From Acidobacteriota bacterium (GTDB lineage: Bacteria; Acidobacteriota; Terriglobia; Acidiferrales; UBA7541): a stretch of 64,000 bases of DNA. Positions 36,449 to 44,853 of this stretch are shown in pieces. Position 1 is the stretch's first letter. Every line of letters begins with the position of its first letter. The translations under genes were made by a program, and so were the position numbers. The stretch covers positions 1 through 64,000 of the forward strand of contig DAHUXN010000055.1 in assembly GCA_027307115.1 (NCBI GenBank). Reading direction: 5' to 3'. The notes under the pieces are model-generated. The model searched no databases. It was given only the letters and a program-made list of their open reading frames with translations, and was not told the origin of the DNA.

Positions 36449-37606
36449 ATGACTTATCCGCACGCCTTACGAAAAACTTTCAGGGATATGTTTGCTGCCA
36501 TGCCGCGCGTCTTTCGCGCGCCCGGCCGGATAAACCTTATCGGCGGCCACCTCGACTACAACGAGGGGTGGGTGCTTCCTATCGCGATTGACCGCTCCTG
36601 CTTTCTGGCTGCAAAAGCTCGAAACGATCGTCTCCTGCGAATTCATTCTGTTCAGATGCAAGAGACCTTCGAATGCCATTTGGACGACCCGCGGCCCCAG
36701 CAACACCATTGGAGCAACTACGTGCGCGGAGTCGCGTGGGCGCTGCGGGAAGCGGGCCAATCAATCGCAGGCGCAGACCTGCTCATCTCGAATGATGTTC
36801 CCATGGGCGCTGGGCTCAGTTCTTCCGCCGCGCTCGAAGTCTCCGCAGGCTTCGCGCTGTTGCGCCTCTCGGACTTGAAAATGGATCGCGTCCAGCTCGC
36901 TCGCATTTGCCAGCGAGCGGAAAACGAATACGTCGGAATGCGTTGCGGGATCATGGACCAACTCGTCGCTTGCTGCGGACGCCGCGCCCATGCCTTGCTG
37001 ATTGATTGCCGCACTCTCGAAATTGAGCCGGTGCCTTTTGACGATTCGAGCGTCGCCGTGGTCGTCGCAAACACCATGGTCAAGCACGCACTCGCCGCTT
37101 CATCGGAATACAATCGTCGGCGCACCGAGTGCGACGACGCTGTCGCAAGAATTCGCGCCGTGCGGCCGAACGTGAAAACTCTGCGCGACGTTTCCTGGCC
37201 AGAGATTCAACAGATGGCTTCCACGTGGCCCAATGACATTCGGCGCCGCGCTCGCCATGTCACAACAGAGATGCTCCGCGTCCACGCTGCCGCTGCTGCG
37301 TTGCGCAAAGGCGATTTCGCCGAGTTAGGCCGGCTCATCTCTGAAGCGCATGTGAGCCTCGATACCGATTACGAAGTTTCCTCAGTTGAATTAAATCTGA
37401 TGGTGGCGCTGGCGCAGCAAATCCCGGGACTCTTGGGAGCGCGAATGACCGGAGCCGGATTTGGAGGATGCACAATAAATCTGACCGGGCCGAATGACGC
37501 TGCCGAATTCGCCGCTAAACTCGCAGAATCATACGAGGAAAAAACGAGCATCAAGCCCGATGTATACGTATGCCGCGCATCCGATGGCGTCGAGGAAATC
37601 GTTTAA
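36449..37606 (+). CDS. galK: Galactokinase (GHMP kinase family)
   Basis: Phosphorylates galactose at C1 with ATP, the first committed step of galactose use. The 385-residue protein has all family hallmarks: FRAPGRINLIGGHLDYNEGWVLP (galactokinase signature 1), the ATP loop PMGAGLSSSAALEVSAG, CGIMDQLVACCG with the catalytic Asp, and GARMTGAGFGGCTINL (GHMP motif 3). In signature 1 the usual GEH(T/I)DY is replaced by GGHLDY, so the canonical Glu next to the sugar-binding His is Gly. The change is conservative enough to keep the galactokinase call, but other GHMP sugar kinases are possible. It lies 90 bases after the small membrane gene and converges on the alpha-galactosidase gene. Confidence 0.87.
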   Translation: MTYPHALRKTFRDMFAAMPRVFRAPGRINLIGGHLDYNEGWVLPIAIDRSCFLAAKARNDRLLRIHSVQMQETFECHLDDPRPQQHHWSNYVRGVAWALREAGQSIAGADLLISNDVPMGAGLSSSAALEVSAGFALLRLSDLKMDRVQLARICQRAENEYVGMRCGIMDQLVACCGRRAHALLIDCRTLEIEPVPFDDSSVAVVVANTMVKHALAASSEYNRRRTECDDAVARIRAVRPNVKTLRDVSWPEIQQMASTWPNDIRRRARHVTTEMLRVHAAAAALRKGDFAELGRLISEAHVSLDTDYEVSSVELNLMVALAQQIPGLLGARMTGAGFGGCTINLTGPNDAAEFAAKLAESYEEKTSIKPDVYVCRASDGVEEIV

Positions 37607-37629
37607 GCGGTTTACGCCGACTCACGAAA

Positions 37630-39216
37630 TCATTGTTGTGCGGACGTCACCTTCAGCAGAACAGCGCCATGCGCGGGCACCGTCGCCGTATAGCTGTCTC
37701 CTGACGTTGGCACGTCTGCATGCTTCCAAAGGTCCCTTGCCCGAATCGTTTTGCCGGTTAAACCGATGTCGCTCCATTTCACCGTCACAGCCTGCGCCTG
37801 ATCGTCTCGATTGAAAAGGCCCACGGCCAGTGAACCATCGTGGAGCGGACGCGTCACCACAACCGCCGTCGCTGCTGCATCGGAAATGCGCTTTGCGAAC
37901 TTGCCATCGGGATCCTGATCAATCGCGATAACCTCGCCGTTCGTGAGAATTTCTTTCGTTTCCGCCGACATCGTGCGCAAATCATTGCCCGCGAGCAGCG
38001 GCGCCGCCAACAGCGACCACAAACTCATGTGCGTCTTGTATTCGTCATTCGTCATGCCGCCGTTGCCAATTTCGAGCATGTCAGGATCGTTCCAGTGGCC
38101 CACCCGAATGTACGGCGCGATGTCGAATTGATTGAATCCGATGTCCGCCATTCTTTTCCAGGTATCGTTAATGTCGCCAGTTGTCCGCCACAAATTGCCG
38201 CTGACTTTAGCGCCCCACGTCCACACTTTTTCTTCGCCGTATTGGCACAAGCTGAAAACGATCGGACGTCCAGTCTTCAGCAGAGCGTCGCCCATCTTCT
38301 GATAAACCGCTTGCATGTCCTCGTTCTTGTAAATTTGGTCCGCGCTGCACCAGTCGTATTTCAAATAATCAAAACCCCATGCGGCATACGTATTCGCGTC
38401 CTGCTGCTCGTGTCCGTAGCTGCCTTCGTAGCCCGCGCAAGTTTTCGGGCCGGGCGAAGAATAAATGCCGATCTTCAAACCTTTCGAGTGGACGTAATCC
38501 GCCAGCGCCTTCATGTCGGGAAACTTCAGGTTGCTGGTGATGTTTCCACTGGCGTCGCGCGGGCCTTCCCACGTGTCGTCAATGTTGATGTAAACGTAGC
38601 CCGCATCCTTCATGCCGCTCGACACCATGGCGTCCGCCATGCCGCGAACGTCCGCGTCGTTCACTTTGCCCGCAAATTTATTCCAACTATTCCAGCCCAT
38701 GGGCGGCGTGCGAGCCAGTCCATTATCTGGAACGTCGTGCAGCGCGGGGGGAGGAATGCGAGCCGGAGGCTGCATGACCTTCGGATCGCCGCGTTCCGCA
38801 ATTCCTTTTAGGGGCTCGCGGCCAGGGAATGTGGACGTCAGAGAAATCTTGTCGCCTTCCACGGTGCCGTCATACGTCACTACGCGCGTCTGAGGCGGCC
38901 GCCCAAACGTCACGATGAAATGCAGAGCCCCGTTGCGCAGCGTTCCGTCGCTGATGGGAATCTCGCGGCGCGGCCCAAACATCACTTTCCCAGTGACGTT
39001 CTCGCCATCCTGCTTCAAATCGAGAAACATTTCGCGGAAGTTTCCGTCGCCTGTCGGCGTCTTAAGAATCCAGAATCCCGTGATGTTTGTCTGCGCCGTT
39101 TGCGCAGCGGCCAAAGGAGCGAAAGCCACAGAGCAGAGAATCAGGGACGACGCCGCGCAAAATAGCGTGCTCATAAACAGCAATCGGGTCCGCGAAATAT
39201 TCTGTAAACGCTTCAT
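37630..39216 (-). CDS. Secreted alpha-galactosidase, GH27, with N-terminal beta domain
   Basis: Cleaves alpha-linked terminal galactose from galactomannan or raffinose-type sugars outside the cytoplasm. The 528-residue protein has a signal peptide (LLFMSTLFCAASSLILCSVAFAPLAAAQ). Residues of about 40-135 form a lipocalin-like beta domain (GFWILKTPTGDGNFREMFLDLKQDG, GTVEGDKISLTSTFPG) not found in standard GH27. The catalytic barrel starts at TPPMGWNSWNKF. The nucleophile Asp is in FDYLKYDWC and the acid/base Asp in GHWNDPDMLEIGNGGMT. YINIDDTWEG and the C-terminal beta-sandwich are typical. It converges on galK with 23 bases between stops, completing a release-import-phosphorylate set for galactose. 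Confidence 0.92.
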   Translation of the reverse strand: MKRLQNISRTRLLFMSTLFCAASSLILCSVAFAPLAAAQTAQTNITGFWILKTPTGDGNFREMFLDLKQDGENVTGKVMFGPRREIPISDGTLRNGALHFIVTFGRPPQTRVVTYDGTVEGDKISLTSTFPGREPLKGIAERGDPKVMQPPARIPPPALHDVPDNGLARTPPMGWNSWNKFAGKVNDADVRGMADAMVSSGMKDAGYVYINIDDTWEGPRDASGNITSNLKFPDMKALADYVHSKGLKIGIYSSPGPKTCAGYEGSYGHEQQDANTYAAWGFDYLKYDWCSADQIYKNEDMQAVYQKMGDALLKTGRPIVFSLCQYGEEKVWTWGAKVSGNLWRTTGDINDTWKRMADIGFNQFDIAPYIRVGHWNDPDMLEIGNGGMTNDEYKTHMSLWSLLAAPLLAGNDLRTMSAETKEILTNGEVIAIDQDPDGKFAKRISDAAATAVVVTRPLHDGSLAVGLFNRDDQAQAVTVKWSDIGLTGKTIRARDLWKHADVPTSGDSYTATVPAHGAVLLKVTSAQQ

Positions 39217-39329
39217 AGGATATTCGACCTCGTCTCGAGTTTTTATATTTCACTGCAAAGCTGGTTCGCACTGCCGCCGAACTGAGCGCGTGATTTCCAA
39301 CCCGAGAGTGTACATCACCATCGCCCGTC

Positions 39330-39481
39330 GCGAAATTGGATAACCGCGCAATCGGCGCGCTGCATAAGCGGCAAACGATTCAGGCGATTTTGCGTCACGG
39401 CAACAGCGGACTCACGATGATGTACGTCAACAGCGTGGCTGAATCGAGCATCAAACGCGATGGAGCCAATGCCCGCGATTA
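39330..39481 (+). pseudogene. Tyrosine recombinase C-terminal remnant
   Basis: One frame from about 39330 to the TAG at 39479-39481 reads as the tail of a phage-type integrase. KRQTIQAILRHGNSGLTMMY matches the usual 'dKtIQaILRHsn.stTm.yY' box with the catalytic His, followed by the Tyr-containing YVNSVAESS. No start and none of the upstream domains (SAM-like core, first Arg, H-x-x-R) are present, so only about 50 residues survive. It marks the left side of the accessory region that contains tRNA-fMet and the copper genes. Confidence 0.6.
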
Positions 39482-39765
39482 GTACCCATGCGAAATAAAA
39501 AATCTTTTACGGCCTCAGTCCGGGTGAACATTGAATAATCGGTGATTTGAGGCGGGGGTTGAAAAAGGGCTTATTCTAGACGCACCTGTCAGTCTAAATG
39601 CTCAAAAAGGCAATACCGAAGAACGTAAATTTACTTGACTGGCCTTGCGCGTGAGAAAACCAGTTGCCGGAGCAAGTCCCACGCTCGAATGCGAGCATGG
39701 GTCACAACAGAAGCCAGTTGTCTGTTTCCGAAATTCGGGGAGCGAGCTTCGCGCATGAAAAGCGT

Positions 39766-39859
39766 ACCGCAGGGGCTAAAGCCCCTTTTTCTGTTAGGGC
39801 TTGTGCGGCACGATTAAAACCGTGCCCTGACACAGCCGTGTGTCACTTTCTTCGGTAAC
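39766..39859 (-). repeat. Dispersed palindromic repeat, copy B (inverse orientation)
   Basis: Counterpart of copy A at 21311-21406, on the opposite strand. Hairpins are AGGGGCT-AA-AGCCCCT at 39771-39786 and GGCACG-ATTAAAAC-CGTGCC at 39807-39826. Read on the minus strand, the order TACCGAA, GTCAGGGCACGGTTTTAATCGTGCCGC, GGGGCTTTAGCCCCTGCGGTAC parallels copy A with a few substitutions and small indels. Two copies 18.4 kb apart in noncoding DNA suggest many more in the genome. Confidence 0.75.
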
Positions 39860-40033
39860 ACGACGGTCGTTCCGTGCCTGGGCCATTGTAAACCCGCACG
39901 CTTCAAAAACCGAAGCATGCGGCACCCAAAAGAAAAGCCAAAATCGGCTTAGCGCGTGAGGGATGCTCCACCCGCCGTGGGTGTGAGGGTTCAGAGATCA
40001 GGAAACAAAAATCGGGAAGTCCAAAATCCACGC

Positions 40034-40061
40034 TTGACATCGACCGATAAAGCACTACCAT
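40034..40061 (+). promoter_or_regulatory. Possible promoter of the ArsR-AHSA1 operon
   Basis: A perfect TTGACA at 40034-40039 is followed after 16 bases by TACCAT at 40056-40061, which matches four of six -10 positions. The -10 abuts the annotated ATG at 40062, and no ribosome site precedes that ATG. Either transcription starts elsewhere, or the mRNA is leaderless and translation begins at the in-frame GTG 40068. Confidence 0.4.
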
Positions 40062-40397
40062 ATGGTTGTGGATAAGCTAGATACAACATTCGCGGCTCTG
40101 TCTGATCCAACCCGCCGGGCGATGATCGAACGACTCTCCCATGGACCCGCCTCTGTGCATGGATTGACGGAACCGTTTGCACTCTCGCAGCAGATGATTT
40201 CAAAACATATTGCCTATCTGGTGCGGGCGCGGATTGTGATCAAGACGAAGCGTGGAAGAGAGAGCGTATGCACGCTTAGGCCAGAGGCGATAAAGACAGT
40301 CAGCGACTGGGCGACTCGCTATCGCCGATTCTGGGAAGAGAGTTTCGACAAGTTGGATGTGGTTGTGAATCAAATGAAAAAAGGAGGTCAGAGATGA
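40062..40397 (+). CDS. ArsR/SmtB-family transcriptional regulator
   Basis: A 111-residue winged-helix repressor. The opening LDTTFAALSDPTRRAMIERLSHGPASVHGLTEPFALSQQMISKHIAYLVRARIV is the standard ArsR layout, with the recognition helix around SQQMISKHIAYL. ESVCTLRPEAIKTVSDWATRYRRFWEESFDKL is the C-terminal dimer helix typical of members paired with SRPBCC proteins. No Cys metal site such as ELCVCDL is present, so a metal sensor is unlikely. The next gene begins inside its stop codon, an operon arrangement seen repeatedly for ArsR-AHSA1 pairs. Confidence 0.9.
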   Translation: MVVDKLDTTFAALSDPTRRAMIERLSHGPASVHGLTEPFALSQQMISKHIAYLVRARIVIKTKRGRESVCTLRPEAIKTVSDWATRYRRFWEESFDKLDVVVNQMKKGGQR

Positions 40398-40906
40398 CAA
40401 ACAAAAAAACGGTCAATGAGACAGAGCGGATGGTTGTCACCAGGGTTTTTGACGCCCCACGCGCATTGGTTTGGGAGGCGTGGACAAACCCGAAATACGT
40501 GATGCAGTGGTGGGGGCCGAGGGGTTTTACCGCGCCTTTTTGCGAGATGGATTTTCGTGTAGGAGGAAAATTTCACTGCTGCATGAGAGCGCCGGATGGG
40601 CAGGAGTTCTGGAATGGCGGGGAATACCACGAGATTGTTCTGCACGAAAAGATTGTTTACTCCATGTACTTTTCCGACTCGAAGGGAAACAAGGTTGAGC
40701 CCGCGCAGTATGGAATAAAAAATGAGGCCATAGAAGGTGCGCACGACGTGGTTATTTTTGAGGATTTTGGAAACGGGCAGACGAAAGTCACGCTCATTGG
40801 AAATGAAACCATGGAGAACGCAAAGAACAGCGGGCAAGTAGAGGGCTGGAATCAGATGCTCGATAAAGTTGCCGCAGTTGTTGCCGGGCTAGCGCAGGTG
40901 AAATGA
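40394..40906 (+). CDS. SRPBCC (AHSA1-like) domain protein
   Basis: A 170-residue START-like ligand-binding protein, cytoplasmic. The family motif VTRVFDAPRALVWEAWTNPKYVMQWWGPRGFTAPFCEMDFRVGGKFHCCMRAPDG is complete. It ends in the MENAKNSGQVEGWNQMLDKVAAVV amphipathic helix that closes the hydrophobic cavity. AHSA1-type proteins bind small hydrophobic molecules; the ligand here is unknown. The ATG overlaps the ArsR stop (ATGA), so regulator and effector are co-translated, and the regulator may respond to the same molecule. Confidence 0.9.
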   Translation: MTNKKTVNETERMVVTRVFDAPRALVWEAWTNPKYVMQWWGPRGFTAPFCEMDFRVGGKFHCCMRAPDGQEFWNGGEYHEIVLHEKIVYSMYFSDSKGNKVEPAQYGIKNEAIEGAHDVVIFEDFGNGQTKVTLIGNETMENAKNSGQVEGWNQMLDKVAAVVAGLAQVK

Positions 40907-41303
40907 GAAGTTAAAGTTTTGACGAATCGTCACGCGCGAGACACAGCTAAGGCTGGCGGCGGAGGCTTAGTTAGAACGGACTTCTCGTCGCCTGGCCGAA
41001 GAGTCGGACTTCCGGCTAAGTGACCCTTGGCTCAACTGTTGCCTTCAGGCCAATGCGCTCAGCGACCAATGTTTACCGAACCCAACATTGAGTCCTGTGA
41101 AATGAGCTTTTGGGGAGTTACGAGGTAAGAAATATTCCGCCGGCGGTCGCACGAAAAAAGGCCGGAAGGGGTCGGATTTGCCTGCCCTGAGCCCGTGAAG
41201 GGAACCGACGACCTCCGACCGCTGAGCGCGGAGCGCCCAGAAAAAAGAAAGTCAGCCCGATACTCCCGGTTCATTGCGGCAGAAACCAAGGTGGGAAGGG
41301 AAT
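40907..41303. other. Intergenic region holding a split tRNA T-arm copy
   Basis: About 400 bases between the AHSA1 gene and the 3' end of tRNA-fMet. A minus-strand reading frame that runs through this stretch and the tRNA gene is rejected as an artefact. The recognisable content is the interrupted duplicate of the tRNA T arm at 41168-41217. No other gene is apparent. Confidence 0.55.
41168..41217 (-). repeat. Interrupted partial duplicate of the tRNA-fMet T arm (candidate att scar)
   Basis: Read on the minus strand, CGGAGGTCGTCGGTTC (41217-41202) and CAAATCCGACCCC (41180-41168) are exact copies of adjacent parts of the tRNA-fMet gene 90 bases away. They are separated by a 21-base insert (41181-41201) in the middle of the T loop. 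A partial repeat of a tRNA 3' half next to the intact tRNA is the usual footprint of an integrase attachment site. The decayed integrase lies on the other side of the tRNA. The interrupted form means it is either a scar or a coincidental second tRNA fragment. Confidence 0.6.
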
Positions 41304-41380
<77 letters not shown>

Positions 41381-41905
41381 TCATTGATATTACGCGACTT
41401 GCCGCTCTTCTGCAACTTGACCTGCCTCAGGTGCCGTTTAGTGCCCAAAATTCTGGCACGCTGAAGCTCGAACTTCTCCATGTGTTCGGCCAAAACATGG
41501 GCGTAGATATTCAGAGTGGTTGAAATGCTGCCATGCCCGAGAATCTTGGACACGACAGTGATCGGCACCTCAGGTTGAAGCTCGCCGCGTCGCGAACGTG
41601 TGCCGAAACATATGCAGATTCCCGTTCGCCACGTTAAGCTTCCCGCGAAGGTGTCGCTTCAACAGAAGGTCAGCGTTCCATGGTGTTCCGTTCTTCGTGG
41701 AGAAGACGAAGCCACCCGTCCGGCTGCCGATGTGTTCGCGCAGTGCGTCCACAATCTCAGTGGGAATCGGGATGTTTCTGATGGCGTCGGTGTAAGCGGC
41801 ACTTCTGTCTCTGACTCTCCGATTTTTTGACTGACTCGCTGACGTTCCCCCGCACATTTCCCCATGCTCGGCCTTGCTTCAGGATGAGTTTCAACGTGCC
41901 GTGGT
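41381..41905 (-). pseudogene. Decayed tyrosine integrase next to tRNA-fMet
   Basis: Three frames together show integrase sequence. LKLILKQGRAWGNVRGNVSE (about 41900-41840) is the end of the SAM-like core domain. YTDAIRNIPIPTEIVDALREHIG and GNLHMFRHTFATRRA (41813-41585) carry the catalytic H-x-x-R. After a one-base frameshift near 41585, VPITVVSKILGHGSISTTLNIYAHV supplies the second His and the nucleophilic Tyr. The segment with the first catalytic Arg (about 90 residues) is missing, and the N-terminus is absent, so the enzyme cannot be active. The coding frame runs straight toward the 5' end of the tRNA gene on the same strand. Confidence 0.75.
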
Positions 41906-41932
41906 GATTTCCCGAACCTGCCGCCGTTCACA

Positions 41933-42420
41933 TCAGGATGCGTATCTCGTAGGTTGGCGCCCTTTTCGCACGCTCCACCCCAAGACCAAAGCGACTCCGG
42001 CCGACAACGCGCCCGTCAGCAGGTGCGGTGCGCTCATCCACGAAACGAACAGGGCCCCGCCAAGCACGGGTCGGCTGGCCTGAGCCAGACTGTTTGCCGC
42101 ATTCTGGGCCCGACGGCCTCGCCAACGCGATGGTTTCCGCCGCGTCTCGAGATCAAAGCCGCGACGTTTGGAGAAACTAATGCCATTTCCAAAGCAACCA
42201 GCCCCACGAGGGTGAAAATCAGGGACGTCGTCCGCGCGATCACCATCAGCCCGAGACCTGCTCCCATCAATCCGAAGCCGGCTGCAATTTGGCGAATTTC
42301 GCCGAAACGCGGCCCAAGGAGTCGCCTCTCGACGTATGTGTCGACGACTCTCTTCCATTCTGTCGGCGTCCCTTCCTGTATTGTGAACGTTAGCGGATCC
42401 CAATAGGCATTGATCATCAC
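41933..42420 (-). pseudogene. Frameshifted C-terminal fragment of an MFS transporter
   Basis: The first frame (42420 to about 42110) reads GPRFGEIRQIAAGFGLMGAGLGLMVIA and SLIFTLVGLVALEMALVSPNVAALISRR...NHRVGEAVG, late helices of a 12-TM MFS drug-efflux protein. After a one-base shift near 42106-42112 the match continues in another frame as QNAANSLAQASRPVLGGALF and LLTGALSAGVALVLGW to a stop at 41933. The first eight or nine helices are missing. It lies directly upstream of the broken integrase, in the same decayed stretch. Confidence 0.65.
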
Positions 42421-42539
42421 ATACAGGTCACAGCCGCTCCGTGTCCCTCCGCGAAGGCAGTAGGCCAGAGTGCGCGACTCAAAGGACCAAGCGGTTACAA
42501 GTACGGCCGCTCCCCGCTGAACGAGCCTTACCGCTCGAT

Positions 42540-44810
42540 CTATAAGCGAATCCTTCTAAGCCGCAAGGCGTTCATCACAACGGATACGGAGCTAAAGCTC
42601 ATGGCCGCCGCCGCGATGACCGGACTCAGGAGCAAGCCGGTGAACGGGTACAAGACGCCCGCAGCGACGGGAACCCCAATCGTGTTGTAGATGAAAGCGA
42701 AGAAGAGATTCTGCTTGATATTCTTCATCGTGGCTCGACTGAGGAAGCGCGAGCGCACGATGCCCCGCAAATCGCCCTTCACCAGCGTGATCCCCGCACT
42801 CTCCATAGCCACGTCTGTTCCTGTGCCCATGGCGATTCCCACCTGCGCTTGGGCGAGAGCAGGCGCATCGTTGATTCCATCGCCAGCCATGGCCACAAAG
42901 CGGCCTTCCCCTTGAAGGCGTTTCACGATGTTGGCTTTGTCTTCGGGAAGGACTTCGGCGATCACCTCGTCGATTGCCAGTTTGCCAGCCACGGCTTGCG
43001 CGGTGGTGCGGTTGTCACCGGTAAGCATCACCACGCGGATTCCGTCGCTGTGAAGCTGGCGAATCGCCTCCGGAGTGGTTTGCTTGATGGGGTCGGCCAC
43101 GCCGAGCAGCCCTGCGACCTTGTTCTCGATCACGACAAACATGACCGTTTGGCCGTCGGCGCGCATGGCCTCTGCTTTCTGCGCCAAGCCGTCGGGATTC
43201 ACCTGAAGCTCTTCAAGCAACTTGCGGTTGCCAAGAGCGACGGCGGAGTTGTCCACGCGCCCGCGAACGCCGCGACCGGTGAGCGAAGCAAAAGTCTCGG
43301 TAGATCCGAGCGCGATGCCTCGTTCCTCCGCACCCTTCACAATGGCAGCCGCAAGGGGATGTTCGCTGCCACGTTCAAGTGTCGCCCCTAAACGCAGCAG
43401 TTTGCTTGCTTCCATTCCATCGACCGGCTCTACTGAAACCAGTTTCGGCTTGCCCTCGGTGAGTGTGCCGGTCTTGTCCACAACGAGCGTGTCTACTTTG
43501 CGCATCAGTTCGATGGCTTCCGCATTCTTGAACAAAACTCCCACAGTCGCTCCCTTGCCCGTAGCCACCATAATGGACATCGGCGTGGCCAGCCCCAGTG
43601 CGCAAGGGCAGGCGATGATCAGGACTGCGACGGCATTGACCAGAGCGTAGGTCATGGCTGGTGCCGGCCCGAACCGGGCCCAGACGATGAATGTGACGAT
43701 GCTGACGCCCACTACGATTGGCACAAAGTACCCAGCCACCAAGTCGGCCAATTTCTGAATGGGAGCGCGGCTGCGCTGAGCTTCACTGACCATGTGAACG
43801 ATTTGAGCGAGCAGCGTTTCAGACCCAACCCGCTTTGCTTCCATCACGAGCGAGCCAGTCCCGTTGACGGTCGCGCCAGTGACATGCGCATCCTTCTGTT
43901 TCTCGACGGGAATCGGCTCGCCGGTAATCATCGATTCATCCACGCTGCTTGAGCCTTCCAGTACGACGCCGTCAACCGGGATTTTCTCGCCCGGACGCAC
44001 GCGTAGGCGATCGCCGGGCTTCACCTGATCGAGCGGCACGTCCCCCTCCGACCCATCCGGACGAATCAAGCGCGCGGTCTTGGGCGCGAGACCCAAGAGC
44101 GCTTTGATGGCTGCTCCGGTTTGACTGCGGGCTCTCAGTTCGAGCACCTGGCCCAGAAGGACCAGTGTGGTGATGACCACCGCAGCTTCAAAGTAAGGCT
44201 CGATGGCGCCTCCCGCATTGCGGAAGGAAGCGGGAAAGATGTCTGGAAAGACTGTGGCGACCACGCTATAGAAATAGGCAATTCCCACGCCCAGGCCAAT
44301 CAGAGTGAACATGTTCAGGCTGCGGTTCACAACCGATTTCCAGCCACGAACAAAAAACGGCCATCCACCCCAGAGAACGATGGGAGTGGCGAGGATCATC
44401 TGAACCCAGGTCCCAGGGCGCGAATTGGCCCAGGCGCTCCAGAGATACTGTGCGGGAAGGTAACCGACCATGGCGATAGCCAGCAAAGGAACTGTGATGG
44501 CCACGCTCACCCAAAAGCGGCGGGTCATGTTCTTGAGTTCCGGATTTGCTTCTTCCTCCGCGCTGACGGTTTTTGGCTCCAAGGCCATGCCACAGATTGG
44601 GCACGAACCCGGTTCGTTTCTCACGATCTGGGGATGCATGGGGCAGACGTACTCGATTTTCTGTGCGGCGGGCGCAACAGAAACCGGCTCCAGCGCCATG
44701 CCACACTTTGGACAGGCCCCCGGTTTATCCTGACGCACTTCAGGATGCATCGGGCAGGTGTACTTCGCGCTGGTCTGACTCTTCGCTTCAGCAATCTGTT
44801 TTGGCTTCAT
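42540..44810 (-). CDS. copA: Cu+-exporting P1B-type ATPase with two N-terminal Cys/His metal-binding motifs
   Basis: A 756-residue inner-membrane pump that expels monovalent copper at the cost of ATP. The N-terminus has two repeated heavy-metal-binding domains, [27 protein letters not shown] and [27 protein letters not shown], instead of GMxCxxC HMA domains. The transport motif CPC is in [13 protein letters not shown], the phosphorylated Asp in [11 protein letters not shown] and the hinge in [28 protein letters not shown] and [17 protein letters not shown] (TM7/TM8) give the N, Y, M and SS positions diagnostic of Cu+ (P1B-1) pumps. An upstream GGAGC supports the ATG. It anchors the copper part of the island. 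Confidence 0.93.
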   Translation of the reverse strand: MKPKQIAEAKSQTSAKYTCPMHPEVRQDKPGACPKCGMALEPVSVAPAAQKIEYVCPMHPQIVRNEPGSCPICGMALEPKTVSAEEEANPELKNMTRRFWVSVAITVPLLAIAMVGYLPAQYLWSAWANSRPGTWVQMILATPIVLWGGWPFFVRGWKSVVNRSLNMFTLIGLGVGIAYFYSVVATVFPDIFPASFRNAGGAIEPYFEAAVVITTLVLLGQVLELRARSQTGAAIKALLGLAPKTARLIRPDGSEGDVPLDQVKPGDRLRVRPGEKIPVDGVVLEGSSSVDESMITGEPIPVEKQKDAHVTGATVNGTGSLVMEAKRVGSETLLAQIVHMVSEAQRSRAPIQKLADLVAGYFVPIVVGVSIVTFIVWARFGPAPAMTYALVNAVAVLIIACPCALGLATPMSIMVATGKGATVGVLFKNAEAIELMRKVDTLVVDKTGTLTEGKPKLVSVEPVDGMEASKLLRLGATLERGSEHPLAAAIVKGAEERGIALGSTETFASLTGRGVRGRVDNSAVALGNRKLLEELQVNPDGLAQKAEAMRADGQTVMFVVIENKVAGLLGVADPIKQTTPEAIRQLHSDGIRVVMLTGDNRTTAQAVAGKLAIDEVIAEVLPEDKANIVKRLQGEGRFVAMAGDGINDAPALAQAQVGIAMGTGTDVAMESAGITLVKGDLRGIVRSRFLSRATMKNIKQNLFFAFIYNTIGVPVAAGVLYPFTGLLLSPVIAAAAMSFSSVSVVMNALRLRRIRL

Positions 44811-44853
44811 GCGGTGCTCCGTATTGCTCGTTTAGCCGCCAAAGGCGTCTGAT

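Larger units (their letters stand above)
39217..40061. other. Gene-poor junction with integrase remnant, repeat and hairpin
   Basis: About 845 bases between the galactosidase and the ArsR gene. It contains an integrase C-terminal remnant (39330-39481), repeat copy B (39766-39859) and a stem-loop at 39894-39922 (CCGCACGCTTC / GAAGCATGCGG, 10 of 11 pairs). A TTGACA box at 40034-40039 precedes the ArsR gene. The remainder shows no convincing coding sequence and looks like the scarred left edge of an inserted region. Confidence 0.6.
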
